DNA of 64,000 nucleotides from Microvirga sp. BSC39 (GTDB taxonomy: Bacteria > Pseudomonadota > Alphaproteobacteria > Rhizobiales > Beijerinckiaceae), in NCBI RefSeq assembly GCF_000739015.1, contig NZ_JPUG01000052.1, forward strand, positions 1-64,000, written 5' to 3'. Each line of letters begins with the position of its first letter. Positions within the stretch are counted from its first letter, which is position 1. This document shows, piece by piece, positions 17,540 to 26,983 of the stretch. Under the pieces are notes generated by a model. It was not told where the DNA came from. It searched no databases and saw only the letters and a program-made list of their open reading frames with translations. The position numbers and the translations under genes are program-made.

Positions 17540-19273
17540 ATGGCTCAGAACATTCTCAAGATCGCGCTCGCGCAGCTCAACCCCATCGTCGGCGATGTGG
17601 CCGGCAACGAAGAGAAGGCGCGCCAAGCCCGCGCCGAGGCGGCCCGGATGGGGGCCGACATCGTGATGTTCGCCGAGCAGTTCCTCGCGGGCTATCCCGC
17701 CGAGGACCTCGTGCTGAAGCCTGCCTTCCAGGACACCTGCCGGGCGGCGCTCGAGCGGCTCGCCCGCGAGACGGCCGATGGCGGGCCCGGCATGCTCATC
17801 GGCCTGCCGTGGCGGGAGGAGGGGCTTCTCTACAACGCCTATGCGCTCCTCGACGGCGGCGCGGTCTCCGTGCGCTTCAAGGTCGACCTGCCCAATTACG
17901 GCGTCTTCGACGAGAAGCGAAATTTCGAGGCCGGACCCCTGCCGGGACCGGTCAATTTCCGCGGCATCCGTCTCGGCCTTCCGATCTGCGAGGACATCTG
18001 GAGCGGGGACGTGGTCGAGTGCCTCGCCGAGACCGGGGCCGAGATGCTGCTCGTGCCCAACGGCTCGCCCTATTGGCGCGGGAAGACGGAGGAGCGGTTC
18101 AACATCGCCGCTGCCCGCGTGACCGAGAGCGGATTGCCGCTCGTCTATCTCAACCAGGTCGGCGGCCAAGACGAACTCGTCTTCGACGGCGCCTCCTTCG
18201 TGCTCAACGCGGATTGCTCGCTCGCCTGCCAGCTGCCGGCCAATGAGGAGATCATCGCGCTCACCACCTGGGAGAAGGGCGAGGAGGGCTGGGTCTGCCG
18301 GGACGCTCCGGTGGTGACCGTGGAGGAGGGCGAGGAGGCCGATTACGCCGCCTGCGTGCTGGGCCTGCGTGATTACGTGGAGAAGAACCGCTTCCCCGGC
18401 GTGGTGCTGGGCCTGTCCGGTGGCATCGATTCCGCCATCTGCGCCGCCATGGCGGTGGATGCCCTGGGGCCCGACCGGGTTCACTGCGTGATGCTGCCCT
18501 ACCGCTACACGTCGGGCGAATCCCTGAAGGACGCCGAGGACTGTGCCAAGGCGCTCGGCGTGCGCTACGACATCCTGCCGATCGCCGAGCCCGTGGAGGG
18601 TTTTGAAGCCGCGTTGCAGCCTCTGTTCGCAGGCCGGGAGCGGGACATCACGGAGGAGAACCTCCAGAGCCGTGCCCGCGGCACGATCCTGATGGCGATC
18701 TCGAACAAGTTTGGGTCCATGGTGCTGACCACCGGCAACAAGTCGGAGATGTCGGTCGGCTATGCCACGATTTATGGCGACATGAACGGCGGCTACAACC
18801 CGATCAAGGACCTCTACAAGATGGAGGTCTACCGCATCTCGGCCCTGCGCAACCGCTGGAAGCCGAAAGGCGCCCTGGGCCCGGACGGCATCGTCATTCC
18901 CGAGAACATCCTCACGAAGGCGCCCACTGCGGAGCTGCGAGAGAACCAGAAAGACCAGGATTCGCTGCCGCCTTATGAGGATCTCGACGAGATCCTGCGC
19001 GGCCTCGTGGAGCAGGAGCTGCGGGTCTCCGAGATCGTGGCGAAGGGCTATGACCTGGAGGTCGTGAAGAAGGTGGAACGCCTGCTCTACATCGCCGAGT
19101 ACAAGCGCCGGCAGGCGGCTCCCGGCGTGAAGGTCACGCGCAAGAATTTCGGGCGCGACCGCCGCTATCCCATCGTCAACCGCTACCGCGACCAGGGGCT
19201 GGCAGCGCACCAGAAGGACGAAGCTCTCGAACGCGCCATGGGCAAGCCGCGCACCGGTTCGATGGATGTTTGA
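17540..19273 (+). CDS. nadE: Glutamine-dependent NAD+ synthetase
   Basis: A 577-residue two-domain enzyme making NAD+ from deamido-NAD. The N-terminal nitrilase-like glutaminase domain (about 1-265) shows the Glu-Lys-Cys triad: Glu46 in MFAEQFLAGYP, the Lys in FKVDLPNYGVFDE, and the Cys in LPICEDIW. The C-terminal synthetase domain has the ATP-binding loop VVLGLSGGIDSAICAAM and the later MVLTTGNKSEMSVGYATIYGD. ATG 17540 was chosen because ALAQLNPIVGD, the usual N-terminus, follows directly; the frame is open back to 17381 without a better start. gltX begins 57 bases later, so the two may be co-transcribed. Confidence 0.96.
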   Translation: MAQNILKIALAQLNPIVGDVAGNEEKARQARAEAARMGADIVMFAEQFLAGYPAEDLVLKPAFQDTCRAALERLARETADGGPGMLIGLPWREEGLLYNAYALLDGGAVSVRFKVDLPNYGVFDEKRNFEAGPLPGPVNFRGIRLGLPICEDIWSGDVVECLAETGAEMLLVPNGSPYWRGKTEERFNIAAARVTESGLPLVYLNQVGGQDELVFDGASFVLNADCSLACQLPANEEIIALTTWEKGEEGWVCRDAPVVTVEEGEEADYAACVLGLRDYVEKNRFPGVVLGLSGGIDSAICAAMAVDALGPDRVHCVMLPYRYTSGESLKDAEDCAKALGVRYDILPIAEPVEGFEAALQPLFAGRERDITEENLQSRARGTILMAISNKFGSMVLTTGNKSEMSVGYATIYGDMNGGYNPIKDLYKMEVYRISALRNRWKPKGALGPDGIVIPENILTKAPTAELRENQKDQDSLPPYEDLDEILRGLVEQELRVSEIVAKGYDLEVVKKVERLLYIAEYKRRQAAPGVKVTRKNFGRDRRYPIVNRYRDQGLAAHQKDEALERAMGKPRTGSMDV

Positions 19274-19330
19274 GCTTTCCCCGTGCGGCACCCCTTGCGC
19301 CGCCGGGCTCCCTTCGCCATAGGGTTGGGC

Positions 19331-20671
19331 ATGTCCAAGCCCATCGTTCGCTTCGCCCCGTCTCCGACCGGGCACATCCATATCGGCAACACCCGCGTGG
19401 CCCTGCTCAACGCGCTCTATGCCCGGCGCGAGGGCGGCACCTTCATCCTGCGCTTCGACGACACGGACCTGGCGCGGTCGAAGCAGGAATACGCCGAGTC
19501 CATCGAGACGGATTTGAACTGGCTCGGCATCGCGCCCGACGTGATCGTGCGTCAGTCGGAGCGGTTCGCGCTCTACGATGCGGCGGCTGAACGGCTGAAG
19601 GAGGCCGGGCGCCTTTACCCCTGCTACGAGACGCAGGAAGAGCTGGAATTCCGCCGCAAGCGCCAGCTCGCCCGCGGCCTGCCGCCGATCTACGACCGGG
19701 CGGCCTTGAAGCTCACGGACGAGGATCGCGCCAAGCTCGCAGAGGAGGGACGGAAGCCCCATTGGCGCTTCCGTCTGGAGCCGACGAACGTCGCTTGGGA
19801 CGATCTCGTGCGAGGCCCCTGCCACGTGGATTGCAGCTCGCTGTCGGACCCGGTGCTGGTGCGCGAGGACGGTACCTATCTCTACACCCTGCCATCGGTG
19901 GTGGACGACATCGACCTCAGGATCACCCATGTGATCCGGGGCGAGGATCACGTGACCAACACGGCGGTGCAGATCCAGATCTTCGAGGCTCTGGGCGCCG
20001 CCTCTCCCATCTTTGCCCACCACAGCCTGCTGATCACGGCGAGCGGCGAGGGGCTGTCGAAGCGTCTCGGTCACCTGTCGGTGAAGGGCCTGCGCGATGC
20101 CGGTCTCGAGCCGCAGGCCGTCGCTTCCCTGGCGGTGCTGGTCGGTTCGGCCGAGGCTGTGCGGCCCGTTGCCGATCTCATCGAACTCGCCAAGTTGATC
20201 GACTTCTCCCACATCTCCCGCGCGCCGGCGAAGTTCGACGAGAGCGAGCTGGAGCACCTGAACGCCCGCCTCATTCACGAGATGCCCTATGAGATCGCCC
20301 GCGAGCGTCTGGCGCAGCTCGGGGCGGACGAGGGCGAGGCGTTCTGGAATGCAGTGCGCGGCAACCTGACGAAGGTTCGGGATGCGGCGGAATGGGCCAA
20401 GGTCGTTCGCGGTCCCGTGACGCCGGTCATCGAGGACAAGCCCTTCATCGCGGCGGCCACCGGCGTTCTGCCGGAGGCTCCTTGGGATGCCACCACCTGG
20501 AAGGCCTGGACGGAAGCGGTGAAAGCCGCCACAGGCATGAAGGGCAAGGCGTTGTTCATGCCCCTTCGCCTCGCGTTGACCGGGCTCGACCACGGTCCCG
20601 AACTGGCAGTGTTGCTGCCGCTGATCGGGCCGGAGCGGGCAAAAGCGCGGTTGGCCGGGCAGGCAGCTTAA
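19331..20671 (+). CDS. gltX: Glutamate-tRNA ligase (short paralogue type)
   Basis: A 446-residue class I glutamyl-tRNA synthetase. The HIGH motif appears as HIHIGN in the opening [19 protein letters not shown], and the KMSKS motif as LSKRLGH. The RFDDTD stretch follows the first motif. The length and the region between motifs match the second GltX of alphaproteobacteria, many of which have two GltX enzymes and no GlnRS and form Gln-tRNA by transamidation. Whether this copy charges tRNA-Glu, tRNA-Gln or both cannot be read from the sequence. ATG 19331 leads directly into the conserved N-terminus. Confidence 0.93.
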   Translation: MSKPIVRFAPSPTGHIHIGNTRVALLNALYARREGGTFILRFDDTDLARSKQEYAESIETDLNWLGIAPDVIVRQSERFALYDAAAERLKEAGRLYPCYETQEELEFRRKRQLARGLPPIYDRAALKLTDEDRAKLAEEGRKPHWRFRLEPTNVAWDDLVRGPCHVDCSSLSDPVLVREDGTYLYTLPSVVDDIDLRITHVIRGEDHVTNTAVQIQIFEALGAASPIFAHHSLLITASGEGLSKRLGHLSVKGLRDAGLEPQAVASLAVLVGSAEAVRPVADLIELAKLIDFSHISRAPAKFDESELEHLNARLIHEMPYEIARERLAQLGADEGEAFWNAVRGNLTKVRDAAEWAKVVRGPVTPVIEDKPFIAAATGVLPEAPWDATTWKAWTEAVKAATGMKGKALFMPLRLALTGLDHGPELAVLLPLIGPERAKARLAGQAA

Positions 20672-20750
20672 GACATAGGATAGGTGGACTGTCTCGGTCT
20701 GTCGTGGCGGTTTGCAACCATCTCGGCGCTGAGCCGTAAGGTACGAACCC

Positions 20751-21221
20751 ATGTCCGACTTAAACCTGCGGGCTGCCGGTCCCAATGACGTTCCGGCGAT
20801 CGAGGCCTTGGTCCGGAGCGCCTACAGCCCGTACATCGACCGGATCGGCAAGCCGCCCGCCCCGATGACGTGCGATTATGGACGCCTTGTCGACGAGGGC
20901 GACGTCTGGGTTCTCGAGCTCGATCGGGATGTGGTCGGCCTGATCATCCTCAAATCCGCGACCGATCATCTCCTTCTCAGCAACGTGGCCGTCTCGCCTG
21001 CCCATCAGGGGCGGGGGCTTGGGGCCAAACTCCTGGCCCACGCGGAAGCGCAGGCCCGGCAGCGCGGTTTTCGGGAGATGCGGCTCTACACGAACGAGCT
21101 CATGCACGAGAACCTCGTGATCTACGGCAAGCTCGGATGGACGGAATACGACCGGTCCGAGCAGGATGGGTTTCGCCGCGTTTTCATGAAGAAGGAACTG
21201 GTCGACACGCCGTCTTCATGA
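20751..21221 (+). CDS. GNAT family N-acetyltransferase
   Basis: A 156-residue single-domain GNAT protein. The acetyl-CoA binding motif A is readable as LLSNVAVSPAHQGRGLGAKLLAHAEAQA split around the Q/R-x-x-G-x-G/A core (QGRGLG), and the C-terminal GWTEYDR is typical of motif B. The N-terminus LRAAGPNDVPAIEALVRSAY resembles small-molecule or protein acetyltransferases of the PA4794/YkkB-like kind. The substrate is unknown. It follows gltX by 79 bases and is convergent with the ABC permease gene. Confidence 0.88.
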   Translation: MSDLNLRAAGPNDVPAIEALVRSAYSPYIDRIGKPPAPMTCDYGRLVDEGDVWVLELDRDVVGLIILKSATDHLLLSNVAVSPAHQGRGLGAKLLAHAEAQARQRGFREMRLYTNELMHENLVIYGKLGWTEYDRSEQDGFRRVFMKKELVDTPSS

Positions 21222-21236
21222 GGGAGGCCGCGCACC

Positions 21237-21998
21237 TTACGCCTTGATCCTGTAGCCCGTCCGGAAGATCCATCCGATGGCGGCAAGGCAGATCAGCATG
21301 AAGACCAGCGTCATGCCGAGGCTGATGCCCACGCCCACATCGGCGACGCCGTAGAAGCTCCAGCGGAAGCCGCTCACCAGATAGACCACCGGGTTGAACA
21401 GGGCGATGGTCTGCCAGAACGGCGGCAGCATGTTGATCGAATAGAAGCTGCCGCCGAGAAAGGCGAGCGGCGTCACGATCATCAGGGGCACGATCTGCAG
21501 CTTCTGGAAGCTGTCGGCCCAGATGCCGATGATGAAGCCGAACAGGCTGAAGGTGACGGAGGTCAGCACCAGGAAGGCGATCATCCAGACAGGATGCTCG
21601 ATGGAGAAATCCACGAAGAGCCGCGCCGTGACCAGGATGATCGTGCCGATGATGATCGACTTGGTGGCTGCCGCCCCCACATAGCCGATCACCGTCTCAA
21701 CCGCCGAGATCGGCGCCGACAGGACCTCATAGATGGTGCCGGTGAATTTCGGCATATAGATGCCGAAGGAGGCATTCGAGATGCTCTCGGTGAGGATCGA
21801 GAGCATGATCAGCCCCGGCACGATGAAGGCCCCGTAGCTCACGCCTTCGATGCTGGCCATCCGCGAGCCGATGGCCGAGCCGAACACGATGAAGTAGAGC
21901 GAGGTCGACAGCACGGGCGAGGCGATGCTCTGCATGATCGTGCGCCAGGTGCGCGCCATCTCGAAAAGATAGATGGCCTTGATACCGTAGAAGTTCAT
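21237..21998 (-). CDS. ABC-2 type exporter, permease
   Basis: A 253-residue membrane protein with six predicted helices and the ABC-2 signature region [20 protein letters not shown] followed by [19 protein letters not shown]. The N-terminus [17 protein letters not shown] (here [20 protein letters not shown]) matches YadH-type permeases. It overlaps the ATPase gene by four bases (ATGA), so the pair is translationally coupled. This type of exporter moves lipids, polysaccharides or drugs outward; the substrate is unknown. The reading frame stays open to 22637, but that part is antisense-frame shadow of the ATPase. Confidence 0.9.
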   Translation of the reverse strand: MNFYGIKAIYLFEMARTWRTIMQSIASPVLSTSLYFIVFGSAIGSRMASIEGVSYGAFIVPGLIMLSILTESISNASFGIYMPKFTGTIYEVLSAPISAVETVIGYVGAAATKSIIIGTIILVTARLFVDFSIEHPVWMIAFLVLTSVTFSLFGFIIGIWADSFQKLQIVPLMIVTPLAFLGGSFYSINMLPPFWQTIALFNPVVYLVSGFRWSFYGVADVGVGISLGMTLVFMLICLAAIGWIFRTGYRIKA

Positions 21999-22966
21999 GC
22001 GCGCCCCCGCACCAGGCTGACGAAAATTTCCTCCAGCGACGACTCGGAGGTCTGCAGATCCTTGAAGTCGATGCCGTGCTCGTTCAGACGGCGCAGGAGG
22101 CCCGCGATGCCGGTCTCCTGGCTTTGCGTATCGAAGGTATAGACGAGCTCGGCGCCGTCTGCGGAGAGCTGGAGGTTCTCCGACTGCAGTTCGGGCGGCA
22201 GGCTCGCGAGCGGGTTCTGCAGGTGCAGGGTGAGCTGCTTCTTGCCCAGCTTCTGCATGAGAACATGCTTGTCCTCGACCAAGACGATCTCGCCCTTGTT
22301 GATCACCCCGATCCGGTCGGCCATCTCCTCGGCCTCCTCGATATAGTGGGTGGTCAGGATAATGGTGACGCCGTTCTCCCTGAGACCGCGGACCATCTCC
22401 CACATGTCCCGCCGCAGCTCCACGTCGACGCCGGCGGTGGGCTCGTCGAGGAACAGGATCGTGGGCTCGTGCGACAGGGCCTTGGCGATCATCACCCGGC
22501 GCTTCATGCCGCCCGACAGGGTCATGATCTTGCTGTCGCGCTTCTCCCACAGGGAGAGGTCCTTCAGGATCTTCTCCAGATAGGCCGGGTTCGGCGGCTT
22601 GCCGAAGAGGCCTCGGCTGAACGTCACCGTCGCCCACACGCTCTCGAACGCGTCTGTGGTGAGCTCCTGCGGCACGAGCCCGATCTTGGTGCGGGCGGGC
22701 CGGAAATCCCGGATGATGTCATGGCCGTCCGCGACGACGGTTCCGGTGCTCGGATTGACGATGCCGCAGATGATGCTGATGAGCGTCGTCTTGCCGGCGC
22801 CGTTGGGACCTAAGAGCGCGAAGATCTCGCCCTTCCGGATTTCCAAATCGACCTTCTTCAAGGCCTGGAAGCCCGAGGCATAGGTCTTGGTCAGGCCCGT
22901 GACGGTGATGATCGGGTTCGATGCTCCCGTGGGCCGGGGCATCTGCAGGGAATCGAGCGGTTTCAT
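21995..22966 (-). CDS. ABC-2 type exporter, ATP-binding protein
   Basis: The 323-residue ATPase has Walker [10 protein letters not shown], the ABC signature LSGGMKRR, and Walker [13 protein letters not shown] followed by the switch His in [14 protein letters not shown]. The C-terminal 80 residues form the extra domain common in YadG/DrrA-like exporters. It is the first gene of a two-gene operon with the permease. A second start at residue 9 (MPRPTGAS) is possible. Found with YadH-type permeases across proteobacteria; cargo unknown. Confidence 0.92.
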   Translation of the reverse strand: MKPLDSLQMPRPTGASNPIITVTGLTKTYASGFQALKKVDLEIRKGEIFALLGPNGAGKTTLISIICGIVNPSTGTVVADGHDIIRDFRPARTKIGLVPQELTTDAFESVWATVTFSRGLFGKPPNPAYLEKILKDLSLWEKRDSKIMTLSGGMKRRVMIAKALSHEPTILFLDEPTAGVDVELRRDMWEMVRGLRENGVTIILTTHYIEEAEEMADRIGVINKGEIVLVEDKHVLMQKLGKKQLTLHLQNPLASLPPELQSENLQLSADGAELVYTFDTQSQETGIAGLLRRLNEHGIDFKDLQTSESSLEEIFVSLVRGRA

Positions 22967-23020
22967 GCCGGGGTGATAGCATGGCGGGACGCGGCGCGGA
23001 ATGGAGACGCTTGACCGCCA

Positions 23021-23118
23021 CTGTCATCCCCGGCGAGCGGAGCGAGGGAAGGGGATCCATAGCGCTGAGCGTGCAAGTGGATTCCCTTCCCCTCCGCTGC
23101 GCTCGCCGGGAATGACAG
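23021..23118. repeat. Long imperfect palindromic repeat (REP/MITE-like)
   Basis: Arms of about 40 bases (23021-23059 and 23078-23118) are inverted copies starting CTGTCATYCCCGGCGAGCG, with two mismatches and two one-base bulges, around an 18-base loop. The element lies between the ABC ATPase gene and the 3' end of the DUF2865 gene. The wording GGCGAGCGGAGCGAGG resembles dispersed intergenic palindromes of rhizobial genomes. It is the only copy in this window. Confidence 0.75.
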
Positions 23119-23139
23119 GCTGTGCTTGGCTCAGAACGA

Positions 23140-24261
23140 TCAGTTCTGAACGTTCGGAACCGGAATCACGTCAGGCGCGATCACCCGGACGGTCTTCTTC
23201 TGACCATTGCCCGAGGCGACCTCGCGCTTCGCGCCCTCGCCCTGGCGGACGATGGTGCTGTTCTCGATCGACTGCGGGCCGATACCGGCCGATTCCTTGC
23301 TCGCAGTCGGCGCGGCGGCGGCGATCTCGGCGGCCTCCTTGGCCTCCTCTTCGGCCTTCTTGTCGGCGGCCTTGCGGGCGGCCTGCACCTTGGGGCGCGA
23401 CAGTTCCTCCGCCTTCTCGGCCGTGACGATCAGGTCGCCCTTGCGCTGCTCGAGCATGCTTTCGGCCTTGCGCAGGACCACCGCCCAGCTCTCATCGGGC
23501 TTCTTGCAGGCGCAGCTCTCATCGAAGCTCTTGCGGAACTTGAAGGCGTTCGCCAGGGACGTGTAGGGCTGGTTGCCGGAGAGCGAGGCTGCCCGGCTGA
23601 GGCCGTTGTCGCCCCCCGGATAGGCGAAAGCCGTAGTCTCGGTGCCGGGGCAGAGGGCCTGGCACATCTCGTTGGCGCTCTGGCCGCCGCCCGGCGGGGT
23701 GGTCAGCGGGAAGAAGGACCCGTCGCAGGTCTTCACGCAGATCAGGCGGCCACCGCCGAGAGAGCGCGGCCCGTCATCGGCAATGATCGGCTGGCCCTCG
23801 GGCATGACCTGTTGCTGCTGCTGTTGGCGCGGGGCCCCGAAGAGCGATTCGAAGAAGCCGCGGGGCTCCGTCGAGCAGGTCTGCTGCACCGCAGCCTGGA
23901 GCTGCCGGCGCCGGGCTTCGATCTCCGCCTGGTCGGCTCCCTGTGCAGCAAGGCGGGCATAGCCGGCCTCAAGCTGGCGGACCTGCGTGGCGATGGAGCC
24001 GCACTCGGCCGGGGCAGGACCGGACAGGAAGCCGAGAGGGCCGCGCTCGCAGCCGATATTGCGGTAGTAGGTGACGAGCCGGTTGATCTCCGCCCTCTGC
24101 GCGCGCATCTGGCCGGTCGGCGCACTGCCGCCGCTGCGCTCCAGGGAAGCCAGTTCGGCCTGGAAGCGCTGGCACTGCGCGGACTGGGCGAACGCCGTCT
24201 GTCCGGCAGCCAGAAAGGCCGTCAGGGCGATGATGGAGCGGAGAAAAGATGTCTTTGTCAT
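23140..24261 (-). CDS. DUF2865 secreted protein
   Basis: The 373-residue protein has a signal peptide (residues 1-25, ending AFA), then an Ala/Arg/Gln-rich helical segment (about 27-130) with several cysteines, a Gln run near 146, and the DUF2865 core beginning GGRLICVKTCDGSFFPL at about 172. A second highly charged Ala/Lys/Glu helical stretch at 285-315 may form a coiled coil. The DUF2865 core has paired cysteines and is found almost only in alphaproteobacteria. A periplasmic or surface role is likely; no activity is known. It ends 20 bases from the palindromic repeat. Confidence 0.88.
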   Translation of the reverse strand: MTKTSFLRSIIALTAFLAAGQTAFAQSAQCQRFQAELASLERSGGSAPTGQMRAQRAEINRLVTYYRNIGCERGPLGFLSGPAPAECGSIATQVRQLEAGYARLAAQGADQAEIEARRRQLQAAVQQTCSTEPRGFFESLFGAPRQQQQQQVMPEGQPIIADDGPRSLGGGRLICVKTCDGSFFPLTTPPGGGQSANEMCQALCPGTETTAFAYPGGDNGLSRAASLSGNQPYTSLANAFKFRKSFDESCACKKPDESWAVVLRKAESMLEQRKGDLIVTAEKAEELSRPKVQAARKAADKKAEEEAKEAAEIAAAAPTASKESAGIGPQSIENSTIVRQGEGAKREVASGNGQKKTVRVIAPDVIPVPNVQN

Positions 24262-24416
24262 GAAGCTGATCGCAGAACCGGTCCGTTGGGCATCATATGC
24301 CGGGTTGGCTCGTCATGTGACGCCCGAATTTGACCCTATTGTGATTAACGCCTTGCCCGCTCCAAGAGAAGCTGTCTAGCTTTCCCGCAAGAGCGACTCC
24401 CGAGACGAGGCCCAGC

Positions 24417-24800
24417 ATGTACTCCCATACAACCATCGGGGCAAATGACCTCGCCCGAGCCCGAGCCTTCTACGATGCCGTCTTCGCGCCGCTCGGGCAC
24501 GAGGTGCGGTATGCGGACGATATGCTGGTGGGGTGGGGAGCGCCTGGAGGGCCGCCGCAATTTCTGATTGCCCGGCCCTTCAATGGGGAGGCCCCGAGCG
24601 TCGGCAATGGAGCCATGATCGCCCTGACGGCTCCCAGGCGTAGTGCCGTCGATGCCTGTCATGCCGCCGCCCTGGCGCAGGGTGGAACGGACGAGGGCAA
24701 GCCGGGCCTGCGCCCGCACTATCATCCGAACTATTACGGCGCCTATTTTCGCGACCTCGATGGCAACAAGATCTGCGTCGTCTGCCATCAGGCCGAATAG
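24417..24800 (+). CDS. VOC family (glyoxalase-like) protein
   Basis: A 127-residue single VOC domain. The first beta-alpha-beta-beta-beta module opens with MYSHTTIGANDLARARAFYD and carries a metal-site-like His at residue 3. The second module ends in NYYGAYFRDLDGNKICVVCH, with the family's D-P/L-D-G-N motif. Small VOC proteins of this group act as glyoxalase-like, dioxygenase-like or resistance proteins, and the sequence does not tell which. It is followed by the creA-like gene after 62 bases on the same strand. Confidence 0.87.
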   Translation: MYSHTTIGANDLARARAFYDAVFAPLGHEVRYADDMLVGWGAPGGPPQFLIARPFNGEAPSVGNGAMIALTAPRRSAVDACHAAALAQGGTDEGKPGLRPHYHPNYYGAYFRDLDGNKICVVCHQAE

Positions 24801-24862
24801 CCTCTCGTCAAAGCTCTTAACCATCCCCACATGACAGCGTAACGGTGGGAGATGAACCGACG

Positions 24863-25369
24863 ATGCTTGCCCGAATCGCCTTGAGCTTAGCCCTCGCCCT
24901 GGCTGCCGCCACCGGTGCTGCGGCCCAGGAGCCCGACCTGATCTTCAAGAAGTCGACGGTCTGGCGGGCGCTCACCCCGGACGATAAGCTCGCCGTCTAT
25001 GGGCTCGACGATCCGGTGGTCGAGGGCGTGGCCTGCCACTACACGACCCCGGAACGCGGCGGCATCGCCGGCACCTTCGGCGTGGCCGAGGAGGTTTCCG
25101 ACATCTCGCTGGCGTGTCGGCAGGTCGGGCCGGTGAAGTTCAAGCAGAAGTTCGGCCAGGGCGACGTGGTGTTCAGCGAGCGCCGGTCGCTCATCTTCAA
25201 GAAGATGCAGATCGTTCGCGGTTGCGACGTGAAGCGCAACACCCTGGTCTACATGGTCTATTCGGACCGGCCCATCGAGGGCTCGCCCAAGAACTCCACC
25301 TCCACCGTGCCGCTGATGCCCTGGGGCACCGAGGTGCCTCCTAAATGCGGAGAATGGATGAACTCGTAA
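24863..25369 (+). CDS. creA: CreA family periplasmic protein
   Basis: A 168-residue protein with a signal peptide (residues 1-22, ending GAAA) and the CreA domain. Hallmarks are the DDPVVEGVACHYTTPERGG stretch, EVSDISLACRQVGPV, the RSLIFKKMQIVRGCD segment and the closing STVPLMPWG. The four cysteines at conserved positions suggest two disulfides. ATG 24863 was chosen over a GTG at 24845 because GGGAG precedes it and it begins the signal peptide. CreA is widespread but its role is unknown. It is convergent with the LysE-type gene only five bases away. Confidence 0.9.
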   Translation: MLARIALSLALALAAATGAAAQEPDLIFKKSTVWRALTPDDKLAVYGLDDPVVEGVACHYTTPERGGIAGTFGVAEEVSDISLACRQVGPVKFKQKFGQGDVVFSERRSLIFKKMQIVRGCDVKRNTLVYMVYSDRPIEGSPKNSTSTVPLMPWGTEVPPKCGEWMNS

Positions 25370-25374
25370 AGGGT

Positions 25375-25986
25375 TCAGCCGACGCTTTCTCCTAGCAGCA
25401 GTCTTGCGGCGGTCGCCCACATAATGATGCCGATCACCACGTCGAGGACCCGCCATGTGGCCGGCTGGGCGAAGAGCAGCTTCAGCAGGCGGGCGCCGAA
25501 ACCGAGTGAAAAGAAGAAGACGAAAGAAGCCAGCATGGCGCCGGCGGCGAACAATCCCTTGCCTTCCTCGAACTGAGTCGAGATCGAGCCGATCAGGACC
25601 ACCGTGTCGAGATAGACGTGCGGGTTGAGCCAAGTGAAGGCGAGACACGTGAGAACCACCCGGCTTAAGGACTCCGGTGCCGCCTCTGACGGCCTCAAAG
25701 ACGCCGATCCGAATGCGGCCATGAAGCTGCGGGTTCCATAGGCCAGGAGGAACGCGGCCCCTCCATAGCGCAGAACCGGCTCGGCCCAGGGCACCTGTGC
25801 GCTGAGCCGCGCGAAGCCCGAGACGCCGGCCAGGATGAGCACCGCATCTGAGACCGCGCAGGTGAGGCACACGGCAAGCACATGCTCTCCACGCAGGCCG
25901 ATGCGCAGCACGAAGGCGTTCTGAGCCCCGATGGGTAAGATAAGGCTGAGGCCGAGGAGAAAGCCCGCAAGCAGGGGAGCGGTCAT
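25375..25986 (-). CDS. LysE/ArgO family amino acid exporter
   Basis: A 203-residue inner membrane protein with six predicted helices. The family signature is in the first helix (LGLSLILPIGAQNAFVLRIG), with the TWLNPHVYLDTVVLIGS motif in the middle; both match LysE/ArgO rather than the RhtB branch. These proteins export basic amino acids (Lys, Arg or canavanine). The gene is divergent from an ArgP-type regulator with a dyad between them, the same arrangement as argO-argP and lysE-lysG. The frame extends to 26280, but the protein starts at 25986. Confidence 0.93.
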   Translation of the reverse strand: MTAPLLAGFLLGLSLILPIGAQNAFVLRIGLRGEHVLAVCLTCAVSDAVLILAGVSGFARLSAQVPWAEPVLRYGGAAFLLAYGTRSFMAAFGSASLRPSEAAPESLSRVVLTCLAFTWLNPHVYLDTVVLIGSISTQFEEGKGLFAAGAMLASFVFFFSLGFGARLLKLLFAQPATWRVLDVVIGIIMWATAARLLLGESVG

Positions 25987-26013
25987 GTGAATGTCCCGGG
26001 AGGAGTCGACGTT

Positions 26014-26039
26014 CCCTAGCCTGCGTCTTAGGATTAGGG
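26014..26039. promoter_or_regulatory. Dyad in the divergent lysE-type/argP promoter region
   Basis: CCCTA-N2-CCT-N6-AGG-N2-TAGGG forms a symmetric 26-bp site midway between the two divergent starts (25986 and 26080). LysR-type regulators bind such dyads next to the gene they control, so this is a plausible ArgP operator. Confidence 0.55.
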
Positions 26040-26079
26040 CAGTTAAAGTCTCTGCTCCGGGTTTAGAAAAACTAATCTG

Positions 26080-26976
26080 ATGCTGGATTATGCTCTTCTG
26101 TCGGCGCTCGCTGCCGTTGTGCGTACCGGAAGCTTCGAGCGGGCGGCGGAGCAGCTGAACGTCACGCCTTCTGCGATTTCCCAGAGGATCAAGCTTCTGG
26201 AGGAGCGGATCGGCACTGTTCTCGTGGTGCGGGGCCAGCCCTGTCTGGCGACCGAAGCGGGCCAGCGCCTGTGCCAGCATGTGGAGCAGGTCGCCCTGCT
26301 CGAAAGCTCACTGCGCCGGAATCTGCCGGGGCTTCAGCCGGAGCCCCGCCCGGTGACCCTGCGCATTGCCGTGAACGCGGACAGCCTCGCCACCTGGTTC
26401 ATTCCGGCCATGGCCGAGACCGAGGGCTTCCTGTTCGACCTCGTGGTGGATGACCAGGATCACAGCGCCGAATGGCTGCGGCGCGGCGAGGTGGTGGCTG
26501 CAGTGACCTCGCACGGCAAGCCGATCCAGGGGTGCAACTGCCATCCCCTCGGCACCCTGCGCTATCTGGCGACCGCCAGCCCGGTATTCGTGAAACGTTG
26601 GCTGCCGGATGGGCTCGATGAGCAATCGGCCGCTCGGGCACCGTGCCTCGTGTTCAACCGGAAGGATCAGCTCCAGGCCATGTGGCTCCGAAGGGCGCTC
26701 GGCACGGATGTTAGGCCGCCTGTCCACTGGCTGCCGTCATCGCAGGCTTTCGTGGATGCAGCTCTTGCAGGATTAGGGTGGGGGATGAACCTGGAAACGA
26801 CGGTTCAGGAGCATATCCGCGAGGGCCGCCTTGTGGCGCTGGAGCCCTCGGAGCCGCTGGAGGTGCCCTTGTTCTGGCAGCAGAGCCGGATCGTCGGCAC
26901 TCTGCTGGCCACGATGACCCGGGCCGTTCTGACCACTGCCCGGACCATGCTTTCGCCGATGCCGCCCCGCGGCTGA
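26080..26976 (+). CDS. argP: LysR-type regulator, ArgP/LysG group
   Basis: The 298-residue regulator has an N-terminal winged helix (RTGSFERAAEQLNVTPSAIS then QRIKLLEERIG) and a C-terminal co-inducer domain. The sequence LDYALLSALAAVVRTGSFE and the internal VNADSLATWFIPAM are characteristic of the ArgP/IciA branch. It would bind Arg or Lys and switch on the divergent exporter gene. Its location directly opposite a LysE/ArgO exporter supports this. The stop lies seven bases from the convergent small secreted protein gene. Confidence 0.92.
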   Translation: MLDYALLSALAAVVRTGSFERAAEQLNVTPSAISQRIKLLEERIGTVLVVRGQPCLATEAGQRLCQHVEQVALLESSLRRNLPGLQPEPRPVTLRIAVNADSLATWFIPAMAETEGFLFDLVVDDQDHSAEWLRRGEVVAAVTSHGKPIQGCNCHPLGTLRYLATASPVFVKRWLPDGLDEQSAARAPCLVFNRKDQLQAMWLRRALGTDVRPPVHWLPSSQAFVDAALAGLGWGMNLETTVQEHIREGRLVALEPSEPLEVPLFWQQSRIVGTLLATMTRAVLTTARTMLSPMPPRG

Positions 26977-26983
26977 CCGAACC

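Noticed and set aside
17312..20785. A 1157-codon open frame on the minus strand
   Set aside because: It lies antisense to nadE and gltX, both with complete motifs and ribosome sites; its predicted protein is compositionally odd (His/Arg/Gly-rich) and lacks any domain. A shadow caused by high third-position G/C.
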